From: Clostridia bacterium
Lineage (GTDB): Bacteria; Bacillota; Clostridia; TANB77; CAG-508
Direction of reading: 5' to 3'
DNA length: 64,000 nucleotides
NCBI GenBank assembly: GCA_900759015.1
Contig: CAAEUE010000017.1
Span: 1 to 64,000 of the forward strand
How positions within the stretch are numbered: the stretch's first letter is position 1; every line of letters starts with the position of its first letter. Both the position numbers and the translations under genes were made by a program. Shown here in pieces: positions 49,068 through 58,429 of this stretch. The notes under the pieces are model-generated. The model was not told where the DNA came from. It saw only the letters and a list, made by a program, of their open reading frames with translations, and searched no databases.

Positions 49068-49094
49068 GGGATTATAGGAACGTCCCCAAATCCC
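49068..49094. repeat. Dispersed palindrome copy in gltX leader
   Basis: GGGATTATAGGAACGTCCCC.., closing arm AAATCCC; ends six bases before the gltX ribosome site. Confidence 0.65.
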
Positions 49095-49113
49095 GATAAA
49101 GGAGAGAAAATTA

Positions 49114-50772
49114 ATGGACTATAAAGATTTAGCAAATTTAATATTTCCAGATGTAAAACCAATAGAATATTATGAGGAAAAATATCCAAGAAGAAACCTA
49201 AAAGAAGGCGCTATAGTAAGTAGATTTGCACCAAGTCCAACAGGATTTGTACATATTGGTGGACTATACCAAGCTTTAGTTGCAAGAAAAGTCGCAACAC
49301 AAACAGAGGGAGTATTTTTCTTAAGAATAGAAGATACAGATCAAAAAAGAGAAGTAGAAAATGGTATTACAGATATCGTTAATTCTTTAAAAGATTTTGG
49401 TATAGAAGAAGACGAAGGAATGATAAATGAAACAGAAGAAAAAGGTAATTATGGTCCATATAAACAATCTTTAAGAGGAGATATTTATAGATCATATGCT
49501 AAATACATGATAGAAATGGGAAAAGCATATCCATGTTTCTGTTCTGCTGAAGAAGTTGATGAAATAAGAAAAAAACAAGAAGCTGCAAAAGTAAGACCAG
49601 GTTATTATGGTGTGTGGGCAAAATGCAGAAATTTAAGCTTAGAAGAAATGGCAGAAAAAATAAAAGCAGGAGAAAAATATATTATCAGATTTAAATCACC
49701 AGGAAGAGAAGATAGAAAGATAAAACATCATGATGTAATAAAAGGAAATGTTACTTTCCCAGAAAATGACCAAGATATAGTAATTATTAAAGCTGATGGG
49801 CTTCCTACATATCATTTTGCACATATTGTAGATGATCACTTAATGGGAACAACACATGTAATAAGAAGTGATGAATGGCTTTCATCTGTTCCATTACATT
49901 TACAATTATTCCAAGAAATTGGATTTAAAGCACCAAAATATGTTCACATTTCACCAATTATGAAAAACGATAATGGAAACAAGAGAAAACTAAGTAAAAG
50001 AAAAGACCCAGAAGCAGCAGTAAGCTATTATGCAGAACAAGGAATACCAGCAGAAGCTGTAAAAGAATATTTATTAAATATTGCAAATTCAAATTTCGAA
50101 AATTGGAGAAGACAAAATCCAACAGAAGATATGGAACATTTCGACTTACAATTAAATAAAATGAGTGTAAGTGGAGCTCTATTTGATATGGTTAAATTAC
50201 TTGATGTTTCAAAATCAGTTATTTCTAGATTTGATGCAGAAAAAGTATATAATGAATCATTAAAATGGGCAGAAAAATATGATGCAGAATTAGCAGAAAT
50301 GCTAAAAGCAGATAAAGAATATGCTTTAAAAATATTTGGTATAGAAAGAGGAAATAAGAAACCTCGTAAAGATATTGCTAAATGGTCTGATGTAAAAAAT
50401 GAAATTTCATATATGTATGATGAAAAATTTTATGCACAAAATGTAAATTATGAATACCAAAAAATATCAGATAGTGATAAAATAAAAACAATATTAGATG
50501 AATATATAAATAATTATTTTGATGAAAATGATGATAAACAAGAATGGTTTAACAAAATAAAAGAATTAGCAGGAAAATTAGGATATGCAAGTGAAGTAAA
50601 AGAATTTAAAGCAAATCCAGATAAATATGAGGCACATGTTGGAGATGTAAGTACAGTGCTAAGAATAGCTTTAACTGGAAGATCAAATACACCAGATATG
50701 TATGAAATAATGGAAATAATGGGAAAAGATAGAATAAAAGAAAGATTTGAACATGCGAAAAAAGAATTGTAA
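49114..50772 (+). CDS. gltX: Glutamyl-tRNA synthetase
   Basis: 552 residues, class I synthetase. HIGH-type motif in RFAPSPTGFVHIGGLYQAL, FLRIEDTDQKREVENG, the acceptor-binding HFAHIVDDHLMGTTHVIRSDEW, and KMSKS-type KLSKRKDPEAAVSYY. The length and the long C-terminal anticodon part (ending GKDRIKERFEHAKKEL) are typical of a clostridial subgroup. It may also charge tRNA-Gln for a GatCAB pathway; not shown here. AAAGGAGAG precedes ATG. Confidence 0.95.
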   Translation: MDYKDLANLIFPDVKPIEYYEEKYPRRNLKEGAIVSRFAPSPTGFVHIGGLYQALVARKVATQTEGVFFLRIEDTDQKREVENGITDIVNSLKDFGIEEDEGMINETEEKGNYGPYKQSLRGDIYRSYAKYMIEMGKAYPCFCSAEEVDEIRKKQEAAKVRPGYYGVWAKCRNLSLEEMAEKIKAGEKYIIRFKSPGREDRKIKHHDVIKGNVTFPENDQDIVIIKADGLPTYHFAHIVDDHLMGTTHVIRSDEWLSSVPLHLQLFQEIGFKAPKYVHISPIMKNDNGNKRKLSKRKDPEAAVSYYAEQGIPAEAVKEYLLNIANSNFENWRRQNPTEDMEHFDLQLNKMSVSGALFDMVKLLDVSKSVISRFDAEKVYNESLKWAEKYDAELAEMLKADKEYALKIFGIERGNKKPRKDIAKWSDVKNEISYMYDEKFYAQNVNYEYQKISDSDKIKTILDEYINNYFDENDDKQEWFNKIKELAGKLGYASEVKEFKANPDKYEAHVGDVSTVLRIALTGRSNTPDMYEIMEIMGKDRIKERFEHAKKEL

Positions 50773-50793
50773 TTAAACAAGGGAGAATAGCCT

Positions 50794-51891
50794 ATGGATA
50801 AACTAATGGATGTAATTAATTATTTTAAAACAATTGATTTAAAACAAGTAATTGATATTTTAATAGCTATTGCAATTATAATATTTTTCTATATATTTAG
50901 TTCAGGGTTATCTTATATTTTAATAAGAATTTTTAAAAGAAAGAAAACTGATAAAGAACGAATAAAGAAAATGCCTTTTTATAAGCCACTAAAAATATTT
51001 TTTATAGTTTTAGGAATATTTTTAGCAACAAGAGTTTTGCAAATACAAGGAAAGGCAATGGATATAATCGAATTAACATTTAAGATTATTTGCGTAATTT
51101 TATTTGCAAAAGCATTAGCAGATTGTTTTACAACAGATTCAAAAACAATGAGAAAATTACAAAGAAAATTTATGACAGATGCTGATGATAATAGAATAAA
51201 TTTTATATATAAAATTATAAGGTGTGCTATATATATAATTGCCATTTTAGCAGTTATTGCGTTATTAGGAATTAACTTAAATACAATACTTGCAGGTTTA
51301 GGAATAGGAAGTGTTGTGCTTACATTAGCGGCACAAGATACAGCTAAAAACCTATTTGGTGGAGTTATGATATTAATAGATAAACCATTTGTTATAGGTG
51401 ATTGGGTTCAAACTACAAATTATGAAGGAATTGTAGAAGATATAACATTTAGAAGTACTTGTATTCGTACATTTGATAATTCACTAGTAAATATACCAAA
51501 TGGAGTATTATCAAATGAAGCTGTTATAAACTGGAGTAAGATGGAAAAAAGAAAATATAAATTGGACTTAAAACTTCCATTAGATACACCAGTAGAAGTA
51601 ATACAAAGAATTACTAGTAAAATATATTTTATGCTTATAAATCATCCGAGTGTAATAAATGATGATACATATGTAAAATTTGATGAAATTGATCCAGATG
51701 GTGTTTCTATAATGATATATGTTTTTACAAATTCTGTTGATTATGGCAGTTATTTAAATGCTAAAGAGCATATTAATAAAAACATATTAGAAATACTAGA
51801 AAAAGAAGGTGTGGATTTAGCATATCCAACAAGTACAGTATTAGTAAAAGATGGTAATAAAGTAAAAGAAGATATCAAAAAAATAAATTAG
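50794..51891 (+). CDS. MscS-family mechanosensitive channel
   Basis: 365 residues: three to four spans, the pore-lining helix NTILAGLGIGSVVLTLAAQD, then the soluble beta domain NLFGGVMILIDKPFVIGDWV and FRSTCIRTFDNSLVNIPNG, all MscS hallmarks. Opens on membrane tension to release osmolytes. GGGAG lies before ATG; 21 bases behind gltX, so possibly cotranscribed. Confidence 0.9.
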   Translation: MDKLMDVINYFKTIDLKQVIDILIAIAIIIFFYIFSSGLSYILIRIFKRKKTDKERIKKMPFYKPLKIFFIVLGIFLATRVLQIQGKAMDIIELTFKIICVILFAKALADCFTTDSKTMRKLQRKFMTDADDNRINFIYKIIRCAIYIIAILAVIALLGINLNTILAGLGIGSVVLTLAAQDTAKNLFGGVMILIDKPFVIGDWVQTTNYEGIVEDITFRSTCIRTFDNSLVNIPNGVLSNEAVINWSKMEKRKYKLDLKLPLDTPVEVIQRITSKIYFMLINHPSVINDDTYVKFDEIDPDGVSIMIYVFTNSVDYGSYLNAKEHINKNILEILEKEGVDLAYPTSTVLVKDGNKVKEDIKKIN

Positions 51892-51899
51892 ATTTTTTG

Positions 51900-51928
51900 A
51901 GAACGTTCCTAGTGATTTGAGACGTTCT
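51900..51928 (+). terminator. Terminator of gltX-mscS
   Basis: AGAACGTTC ... GAGACGTTCT followed by seven T. The arms resemble the core of the dispersed palindromes. Confidence 0.6.
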
Positions 51929-51941
51929 TTTTTACATTTTA

Positions 51942-51968
51942 GGGATTTGGGGACGTTCCTTAAATCCC
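51942..51968. repeat. Dispersed palindrome, best consensus copy
   Basis: GGGATTTGGGGACGTTCC.., closing arm TTAAATCCC, then TTTTT. It could act as a second terminator. Confidence 0.75.
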
Positions 51969-52093
51969 TTTTTAGCAGATTGACATAATGCAATAAAAAT
52001 GGTAATATATTTAAGAACTTTAGGTAAAAATATATACCTTTACAAAAAATTTGTGGAGGTATAACCTCCACGTAATAACAAGGAGGAAGAAAA

Positions 52094-53608
52094 ATGAAAA
52101 AAAAGTTCAAAATGTTATCAACAGGAATAGTAATAATGGTAATGATGTTTTTGTTTACTCAAACAGTATTTGCAAGTACAGAGATACCAGATCAAACGTC
52201 AAAATACGTTAATGATTTTGCAAATATCTTAACAGATGAAGAGGAACAAACAATAGTACAAAATGCAGAAGCTTTAGAAGAGGAATACGAAGGTACTCAA
52301 ATTGTTGTAACTACAGTTCCAAATACAGGAGATATGGAAGCTGATGATTATTCTTTCGAAATGTATGATAAATATAAGATTGGAAAAAATAGTATGGGAA
52401 TTCTAATTTTATTTTCAAATGGTGAAGGAACAGATCATCGGTCAATATATGTAGCAACAGGTAAAAGAATGGAAGCATATATAACTGATTCAAGAGCGGG
52501 TAAATTTATTGATAAATATGCCATGCCATATTTCGAAAAAGGAGAATATAGTAATGGATTGATTGCTCTTCAAACTGAACTTATAAAAGAAGTAAAAGTT
52601 CAGTTTGCTAATGAGGAAGAGGTTGGTGGTAATACTCAAGATTCAAGCAATTATTCTGCCGAAGCTATTGTAGGAGCGTTAATAATAATTGGAGGAATTG
52701 TTGTAATATTAGCAATAATATCTCTAGTGATTAGTAAAATAAAGAAAAGAAAAGCGAAAATAGCTTCTTTGGAAAGAAAAATTGAGGAACTCACTAAAAA
52801 CAATCAAAATGCTGAAATTCTTTTTGAACAGCAAAAAAATACTTTGAATGGAAATATATCTAGGCTACAAGCTGAACTTGGAAAGAAATCTACAGAATGC
52901 AATTATATTAACAAACAATTTGAAAAACTGCAAGACAGATATCAAAGAGCAGAACAGTTATATCCTGGAATGGATGAAGCTGTGAGCGATATGATAGAAA
53001 AAGAATTTGTTGCACAGTGCGAGAGTGAAGCAGCAGAGGTGGATATTAAAATTCAGTCTGCTTTAAATGAAGAGCCTTCATATGACAATGAGAACTTCTT
53101 TAAGAATGTTTGCAATGCATATAATGCTCTTAATCCTAAAGCTAAAGAATTTATTATAGGAAATATTAATGCTGTAAATGAAAAATATGAGACAGCAGTA
53201 AATTTAAGAGTAAATCATGAAAAAAAATTAGAGGAACAAAGAGCAAGAGCCGAAGCCGAAGCTGTTGAAACAAAGATTTCTTCAAAAATCTCCAGAATGA
53301 GAAGTGCAGATAGAGGAGATCTGGAATCTTTAGAAAGATTAAGAAGTTTATATAGGCGCATGTCAAACAATGCAAAAGAGTATTTTGATACAGATCTTTT
53401 AGCAAAATTAAAACACTTAATTCAGGAAGCAGAAGAAGACAAGAGAAGGAAAGAAGAAGAGGAAAGAAGAGAAGAAGAGGAAAGAAGAAGAGAAGAAGAA
53501 GCAATGTATATGTCATCTTCATTTAGTTCTTCTTTCGATAGTGGAAGTAGTTTTAATTCCGGATATGATGGAACTTCATCAGGTGGTGGTGCAGGAAGAG
53601 ATTTTTAA
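52094..53608 (+). CDS. TPM-domain membrane protein with coiled coil
   Basis: 504 residues: leader ending VFAST (about 28), TPM domain (VNDFANILTDEEEQTIVQN, KIGKNSMGILILFSNGEG, DSRAGKFIDKYAMPYF) up to ~170, a span at about 195-218, a long coiled coil, and a Ser/Gly-rich end SSGGGAGRDF. TPM proteins are linked to membrane or envelope homeostasis; enzymatic claims are weak. One in-frame CGG (52439, DHRSIYV) is decoded as Arg where the domain often has a basic residue. Followed by a terminator. Confidence 0.75.
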   Translation: MKKKFKMLSTGIVIMVMMFLFTQTVFASTEIPDQTSKYVNDFANILTDEEEQTIVQNAEALEEEYEGTQIVVTTVPNTGDMEADDYSFEMYDKYKIGKNSMGILILFSNGEGTDHRSIYVATGKRMEAYITDSRAGKFIDKYAMPYFEKGEYSNGLIALQTELIKEVKVQFANEEEVGGNTQDSSNYSAEAIVGALIIIGGIVVILAIISLVISKIKKRKAKIASLERKIEELTKNNQNAEILFEQQKNTLNGNISRLQAELGKKSTECNYINKQFEKLQDRYQRAEQLYPGMDEAVSDMIEKEFVAQCESEAAEVDIKIQSALNEEPSYDNENFFKNVCNAYNALNPKAKEFIIGNINAVNEKYETAVNLRVNHEKKLEEQRARAEAEAVETKISSKISRMRSADRGDLESLERLRSLYRRMSNNAKEYFDTDLLAKLKHLIQEAEEDKRRKEEEERREEEERRREEEAMYMSSSFSSSFDSGSSFNSGYDGTSSGGGAGRDF

Positions 53609-53623
53609 GATTTGAACAATTGG

Positions 53624-53652
53624 AAAAGGAACCTCTTACGAGGTTCCTTTTC
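53624..53652 (+). terminator. intrinsic terminator
   Basis: AAAAGGAACCTC - TTAC - GAGGTTCCTTTTC. Confidence 0.85.
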
Positions 53653-53787
53653 TATGCTTTTGAACAATTAAAACTATTAATAATATGATAGTATTCATTT
53701 GCATATTATGTAAAATTATGCTAAAATAATTAAGACACAATTTTTTATTAATTTAGGTACATACCTATTTAAGAAGGGAGTGAGAGA

Positions 53788-54552
53788 ATGAAAAAACGGT
53801 GTGGAAAAATCCTAATTGTGTTGTTTGCTTTATTCACTGTTTTAATAACAACGGATTCTGTGAAAGCAGAGGGCAAACTGGAGATTCCCGATTTAAAAAA
53901 ACATATCTATGTTTATGACCAAGAAAATATCATTAATGATAATGTTGAAAATTCTATCAATAAAATGTTAGAAGAAGTTGAAGAAAAAACAACATCAGAA
54001 TTTTTTGTTGTTACGATTAATAGCTTAAATGGTAAAACAATAGAATCGTATGCAAATGATATGTTTAATGATATAGGCATAGGTAAGGAAGAAGAAGATA
54101 ATGGATTACTTTTACTCATCTATAAAGATAAAGATCCAGAAGAATCAAAAGTTCGGATTGAAGTCGGAATGGGTTTTGAAGGATTCATTACAGATAGTAT
54201 TTCTGGAAGAGTATTGGATGATTATTTTGTACCATATAGGGAAAAGAATGATTATGACAATGCAACCAGTTATACTACGCAAGCCTTAGTAGGTTTAATT
54301 GCTAAGGAATATGATGTGGGAATTTCGGGAGTAACAATTGAAGATGAAAAGATTGAGGAATTACAAGAAGACGAGGAGTTTAGTATTCCTTGGCCAGTTA
54401 TAGCTGCAATAATTGTGCTTGTGATTTTAGATTTTATCTTCAATGATGGTAACATTACTCTTATGGTACTTTATGTACTATCTTCAAGTGGATCTAATGG
54501 AGGTCGCTCTGGAGGTGGCGGTAGAAGTGCCGGAGGAGGAGCATCAAGGTAA
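53788..54552 (+). CDS. TPM-domain protein with Gly-rich tail
   Basis: 254 residues: leader ending VKAEG (about 30), TPM domain (VYDQENIINDNVENSINKM, NDIGIGKEEEDNGLLLLIY, IEVGMGFEGFITDSISGRV), a hydrophobic segment near 205-235, and GGRSGGGGRSAGGGASR at the end. Domain and tail match the YgcG-like partners of LemA, the next gene. Two in-frame CGG arginines (53797 as codon 4, and 54154): a +1 shift at codon 4 would abolish the protein. Composition richer in GC than natives. Confidence 0.8.
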   Translation: MKKRCGKILIVLFALFTVLITTDSVKAEGKLEIPDLKKHIYVYDQENIINDNVENSINKMLEEVEEKTTSEFFVVTINSLNGKTIESYANDMFNDIGIGKEEEDNGLLLLIYKDKDPEESKVRIEVGMGFEGFITDSISGRVLDDYFVPYREKNDYDNATSYTTQALVGLIAKEYDVGISGVTIEDEKIEELQEDEEFSIPWPVIAAIIVLVILDFIFNDGNITLMVLYVLSSSGSNGGRSGGGGRSAGGGASR

Positions 54553-54572
54553 AAAAACAGGAGGAATAGACA

Positions 54573-55151
54573 ATGAAAAAAAGTAACAAAGTTTTAATCG
54601 GAGTAGGAGTTGTTGTAGCCATTATCGTGGTATGGGTGTTTTCGACAATAGCGTCATTAAATACTGCACGTGAAAGCTGCAATCGGTATGAATCAAACAT
54701 TAAGGTTCAGGTTAAAAGAAGATATGACCTGATCCCTAATGTACTAAACACTGTAAAAGCTTCGTCACAGTATGAAAAAGATGTGTATACGAACATTGCA
54801 GAAGCAAGGAGTAAACTTGGAGGGCTGATAGATAGTGGCTCTCTTCAGGAAATATCCGATGCTGATTCAGAACTTCAGGCAGCACTTGGAAGATTGATTG
54901 CAATTCAGGAAGATTATCCAGACTTAACTGCGGATGAGCAGTATACAGCTTTAATTGATGATCTTGAGGGATGTGAAAACAGAATTTCAGTTGCAAGACA
55001 GGATTATAATGATGCGGTGATGGAATATAACTTAAAGGTTACGAATCCACCATCAAGTTGGATTGCTTCCATGAGAGGCATGGAAACCAAAAATTATATC
55101 GAAATCAGCGAAGAAGAGGAAAAAGTTCCGGAAGTTGATTTTAGTGAATAA
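54573..55151 (+). CDS. lemA: LemA family protein
   Basis: 192 residues: N-terminal span (7-28), then the LemA signature VQVKRRYDLIPNVLNTVKA and LTADEQYTALIDDLEGCENRI, ending NPPSSWIASMRGMETKNYIE. Exposed helical-bundle proteins, usually next to TPM genes as here (gap 20 bases, AGGAGG). Role in envelope organisation inferred from association. CGG arginine at 54684; codon use (CTG, CAG, GCC-rich) differs from natives. Confidence 0.88.
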   Translation: MKKSNKVLIGVGVVVAIIVVWVFSTIASLNTARESCNRYESNIKVQVKRRYDLIPNVLNTVKASSQYEKDVYTNIAEARSKLGGLIDSGSLQEISDADSELQAALGRLIAIQEDYPDLTADEQYTALIDDLEGCENRISVARQDYNDAVMEYNLKVTNPPSSWIASMRGMETKNYIEISEEEEKVPEVDFSE

Positions 55152-55174
55152 TTTAGCCGTTTTTTTATTTGAAA

Positions 55175-55199
55175 GAGCACAGGTGTACCTGTGCTTTTT
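55175..55199 (+). terminator. intrinsic terminator after lemA
   Basis: GAGCACAGGT - GT - ACCTGTGCTTTTTC. Confidence 0.8.
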
Positions 55200-55259
55200 C
55201 CCATGTGAAAAAATGTATAGAATAATTATAAAAAATTTAGAAAAAATATAAGAGAATAG

Positions 55260-55288
55260 TTGACAAAAACACATAGTATCAATATAAT
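55260..55288 (+). promoter_or_regulatory. Promoter of nadD-nadE
   Basis: TTGACA, 17-base spacer, TATAAT. Confidence 0.85.
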
Positions 55289-55302
55289 AATAACAAATAC
55301 AA

Positions 55303-55322
55303 CTTATTAACTTTTTGATAAT
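55303..55322 (+). promoter_or_regulatory. Putative NrtR operator at nadD
   Basis: CTTATTAACTTTTTGATAAT, 15 bases after the -10, covering the early transcribed region. It is the exact reverse complement of 60574-60593 before pncB. Confidence 0.75.
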
Positions 55323-55344
55323 ATCAAATAAAGGAGAGATGCCT

Positions 55345-55953
55345 ATGGAAAATGATAAGATAATAGTAGTGTTTGGAGGATCTTTTAATCCACCTCTAAA
55401 TTCACATTTTTCATTAGCAGAACAAATTGTATCCGAATATGAGAATGTAGAAAAGATAATTTTTGTACCAGTAAATCAAAAATATCAAAAGAAAGGTTTA
55501 CTAGAAAATAAATATAGGTATGAAATGCTAAAATGCGTTTGTGATAAAAACGATAAATTCGAAGTATCAGATATAGAATTAAGAAACGAAAGACAATTAT
55601 ACACTATAGAAACTTTAGAAGAAATTCAAAAGATGTACCCTAATAAAACAATATGGTTTACAACAGGAAGTGACAATTTAAGAGAATTAAATACTTGGGA
55701 AAAAGCGGACGAATTAGTCAAAAAATTTAAAGTACTAGTATTAGAAAGAGATGAAGATTGCTTAGAAGATATAATAAATAATGATAGATTTTTAAAAGAA
55801 AATGAAAAATCATTTATAAAAGTAAAAAATAATGTTAGAAGCGGCTTAAGTTCATCATTTGTAAGAGAAAAGATTAAAGAAGGAAAAAGTATACGTTACT
55901 TTACGCCAGATGAAGTATATTCATATATAAAAGTAAATAATTTATTTAAATGA
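55345..55953 (+). CDS. nadD: Nicotinate mononucleotide adenylyltransferase
   Basis: 202 residues. It joins NaMN and ATP to give deamido-NAD. Nucleotidyltransferase motif GGSFNPPLNSHFSLAEQ (HxxH-like), FVPVNQKYQKKG, WFTTGSDNLREL, and the second motif SGLSSSFVREKIKEG. Start at ATG 55345 with AAGGAGAG upstream; the frame is open to 55315 but those codons overlap the operator. Followed by nadE after a small hairpin repeat. Confidence 0.92.
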   Translation: MENDKIIVVFGGSFNPPLNSHFSLAEQIVSEYENVEKIIFVPVNQKYQKKGLLENKYRYEMLKCVCDKNDKFEVSDIELRNERQLYTIETLEEIQKMYPNKTIWFTTGSDNLRELNTWEKADELVKKFKVLVLERDEDCLEDIINNDRFLKENEKSFIKVKNNVRSGLSSSFVREKIKEGKSIRYFTPDEVYSYIKVNNLFK

Positions 55954-55978
55954 ACTTTAGGAACGGTGTTAAAAGTTC
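55952..55978. repeat. Short hairpin repeat (type 2), copy 2
   Basis: GAACTTTAGGAACGGTGT.., closing arm TAAAAGTTC; overlaps the nadD stop codon and separates it from nadE. Confidence 0.65.
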
Positions 55979-55998
55979 AAAATAAAGGAGGAAGATAT

Positions 55999-56766
55999 AT
56001 GTTAAGTGAAATAGAATTAAGGGAACACATAGATAAAATAGTTTTGTGGATACAGGACTATGTAAATAAAGTAGGAGCCAAAGGAGTGGTAATTGGAAAT
56101 AGTGGAGGTAAAGATAGTGCTACAGTTATAGCACTTGCAAGCATTGCACTAGGAAAAGAAAAAGTTTTAACTGTTGGAATGCCGTGTCAGTCAAAAGAAA
56201 AGGATTTAGAAGATGCAAAACTAGTTGCACAAACTTTTGGTGTAAAAATTTTAGAAATTAATTTAACAGATACATATGAAAAATTAGAAAAAGAGCTTAA
56301 TACAAAAATATGTGAAGAATTGGCAGAAGAAGCAAAAATAAATATTAAACCAAGACTTAGAATGACTACATTATATGCGATTGCACAAAATTATAATTAT
56401 CTAGTTATTGGAACAGGAAATTTGTGTGAAGCAATGGTTGGATATACAACAAAATGGGGAGACAGTGCAAGTGATTTTAATCCAATTGCAAACTTTACAG
56501 TTGATGAGGTCTTAAAGATAGGAGAAATATTAGGAGTACCTGAGAAAATTATAAAAAAGGCACCAAGTGATGGATTAAGTGATAAAAGTGACGAAGAAAA
56601 AATGGGAATAACATATAAGGAAGTTGCAGAATATATAGAAACAGGAAAAACGAATGAAGAGAAGATGAAAAAAATAGAAAAACTATATATGAATTCTAAA
56701 CATAAAAGAGAAAAAATCCCAACATATGATTTTGAAAGAAAAAATTATTTAAATGAATTGAAATAA
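55999..56766 (+). CDS. nadE: NH3-dependent NAD synthetase
   Basis: 255 residues. Final step of NAD synthesis, amidating deamido-NAD. ATP-pyrophosphatase loop GNSGGKDSATVIALA, PCQSKEKDLEDA, IGTGNLCEAMVGYTTKWGD, and KAPSDGLSDKSDEEKMG are all family marks; no glutaminase domain, so ammonia is used directly. AAAGGAGG lies before ATG 55999. Operon with nadD. Confidence 0.95.
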   Translation: MLSEIELREHIDKIVLWIQDYVNKVGAKGVVIGNSGGKDSATVIALASIALGKEKVLTVGMPCQSKEKDLEDAKLVAQTFGVKILEINLTDTYEKLEKELNTKICEELAEEAKINIKPRLRMTTLYAIAQNYNYLVIGTGNLCEAMVGYTTKWGDSASDFNPIANFTVDEVLKIGEILGVPEKIIKKAPSDGLSDKSDEEKMGITYKEVAEYIETGKTNEEKMKKIEKLYMNSKHKREKIPTYDFERKNYLNELK

Positions 56767-56781
56767 TAAGGGGAGATTTTT

Positions 56782-57868
56782 ATGAAGGATGATATTAAAA
56801 CCAAAATAAAAAAGGTTTTTTCATATGTGTTTATAGATGGTTTAACAGGAATGGCTTGGGGCTTATTTTCTACATTAATTATTGGCTTGATAATAGAGCA
56901 GCTAGGAAAATTAATTGGTGGAAATGTAGGAAATTTGATTGTAGTAATTGGAAAAATAGCTGCAAGCTTAACTGGTGCAGGTATTGGAGTTGGAGTAGCA
57001 GTAAAATATAAGGAAACACCTTTTGTTACAATTTCTGCAGCGATTGCAGGGTTAATAGGTGCTTTTGCAAGTAAGATATTACAAGGTTCTGTCTTAGTAG
57101 ATGGAACTATTATTTTAAATATACCAGGAGAGCCACTTGGAGCATTTATAGCAAGTTTTATAGGAATTATTTGTGGAAGATGGATACAAGGTAAAACTAA
57201 ATTGGATATTATTTTAGTTCCTATTTTTACAATAATGATAGGTGGAGCTGTTGGATTATTAGTGGGTCCTCCAATTTCAAATTTTATGCTAGCATTAGGA
57301 GAACTTATTAATTGGGCAGTGGATAAACAACCGGTTATAATGGGAATATTAGTATCTGTTTTGATGGGAATGATATTAACTCTACCAATAAGTTCTGCAG
57401 CACTGGCTATAATATTAAATTTAAGTGGATTAGCAGGTGGAGCAGCTACAGTTGGTTGCTGTGCTAATATGGTTGGATTTGCAGTTGCAAGCTTTAAAGA
57501 AAATGGAATTTCTGGACTTATTTCGCAAGGATTGGGAACATCAATGTTGCAAGTTCCAAATATTATGAAAAAGCCAATTATCTGGCTTCCTGCAATTATT
57601 GCTAGTGCAATTTTAGGACCAATTTCGACTGTGGTATTACATATGACAAATAATGCTTCTGGAGCAGGAATGGGAACCGCAGGTTTGGTTGGTCAACTAA
57701 TGACTTGGCAAGATATGAGTGGAAGTGAAAATGGAGTGGTATTAATAATAAAAAATTATATTACTACATTTTATATTACCTGGTCTTATAGCTTGGGTTA
57801 CAAGTTATGTTATGAGAAAAAAGGGTTTGATAAAAGACGGAGATATGAAGCTTGAAAGTAGCACCTAG
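56782..57868 (+). CDS. PTS EIIC-like membrane protein; frame broken in an A6 run
   Basis: Membrane protein of the PTS EIIC-like family (PF13303 type) with about nine spans; Gly-rich helices such as VGLLVGPPISNFMLAL. The zero frame ends at 57855 with an unlikely basic tail, KKGFDKRRRYEA. Reading +1 from 57755 gives IILLHFILPGLIAWVTSYVM and RKKGLIKDGDMKLE, the normal family end, and stops at 57868 (361 residues). One A too many in 57750-57755 explains it. Transport substrate unknown; no EIIA/B nearby. GGGGAG precedes ATG. Confidence 0.75.
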
Positions 57869-57869
57869 A

Positions 57870-57898
57870 TTGACTTAAAGCGTAAAATGCTGTATAAT
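57870..57898 (+). promoter_or_regulatory. Promoter of the small membrane protein gene
   Basis: TTGACT, 17-base spacer, TATAAT, 38 bases before ATG 57937. Confidence 0.75.
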
Positions 57899-57936
57899 AT
57901 AATTTAGACAAAATGAAAGAAGAGAGGTAGAGAATT

Positions 57937-58266
57937 ATGAAAAAAATACGGATGTGGTATTCAAAATTAGATTTTGGTGTTAGGTATGCCTTGGCATATA
58001 TCTGGACCGCGATTGTGGTCATAGGAATTGCTTGTGGCTTTGAAGTTGATAACACTTACTTTTGGATAGTTCCAGGTTCGATAATCCTCGGCATATTTAT
58101 ACTGAAGGATAAAATCGATCGGATTTTGAGTATATTACTGATACTGAATACAGGCTTTTTTATACTGGATATTCTGACAGAGAATGTCGATAAATGGTCA
58201 GTAATTACGATGGAACTAATGATAATCATTATAGGTCCGTTATTTTTTAAGGAGCATGCTAAGTAA
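57937..58266 (+). CDS. Small four-span membrane protein, probably acquired
   Basis: 109 residues with about four hydrophobic helices (YALAYIWTAIVVIGIACGF, YFWIVPGSIILGIFIL, ILSILLILNTGFFILDIL, VITMELMIIIIGPLFF). No family recognised. Less AT-rich than natives; CGG arginines at codon 5 (57949) and at 58120. Own promoter and terminator make it a self-contained unit. GAGAGG precedes ATG. Confidence 0.55.
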   Translation: MKKIRMWYSKLDFGVRYALAYIWTAIVVIGIACGFEVDNTYFWIVPGSIILGIFILKDKIDRILSILLILNTGFFILDILTENVDKWSVITMELMIIIIGPLFFKEHAK

Positions 58267-58287
58267 AGCGTGCTCCGCTCTCTTTTT
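58251..58287 (+). terminator. intrinsic terminator
   Basis: GGAGCATGC - loop - GCGTGCTCC then CTCTCTTTTT; overlaps the stop codon of the small gene. Confidence 0.75.
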
Positions 58288-58290
58288 GCA

Positions 58291-58350
58291 GGGATTTAAA
58301 GACCGTCCCCAAATCCCTAAAAGGGAAAAAAGGAACGTCCCTAAATTCCG
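58291..58350. repeat. Dispersed palindrome, two units
   Basis: GGGATTTAAAGACCGTCCCC.. with closing AAATCCC (58291-58317), then GGGAAAAAAGGAACGTCCC.. (58323 on), which matches the cluster at 35021. Confidence 0.7.
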
Positions 58351-58370
58351 AAAGAAAACCCAAGTCCCGA

Positions 58371-58399
58371 TTGACAAAAACAACCCATCATAGTATTAT
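58371..58399 (+). promoter_or_regulatory. Promoter of nrtR
   Basis: TTGACA, 17-base spacer, TATTAT. Confidence 0.65.
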
Positions 58400-58429
58400 A
58401 ATGATATTAAGAGATAAGGAGAGATATAT

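Noticed and set aside
57755..57855. Basic tail KKGFDKRRRYEA as true end of the EIIC-like protein
   Set aside because: The +1 frame carries the family C-terminus RKKGLIKDGDMKLE, so this tail is a frameshift product.
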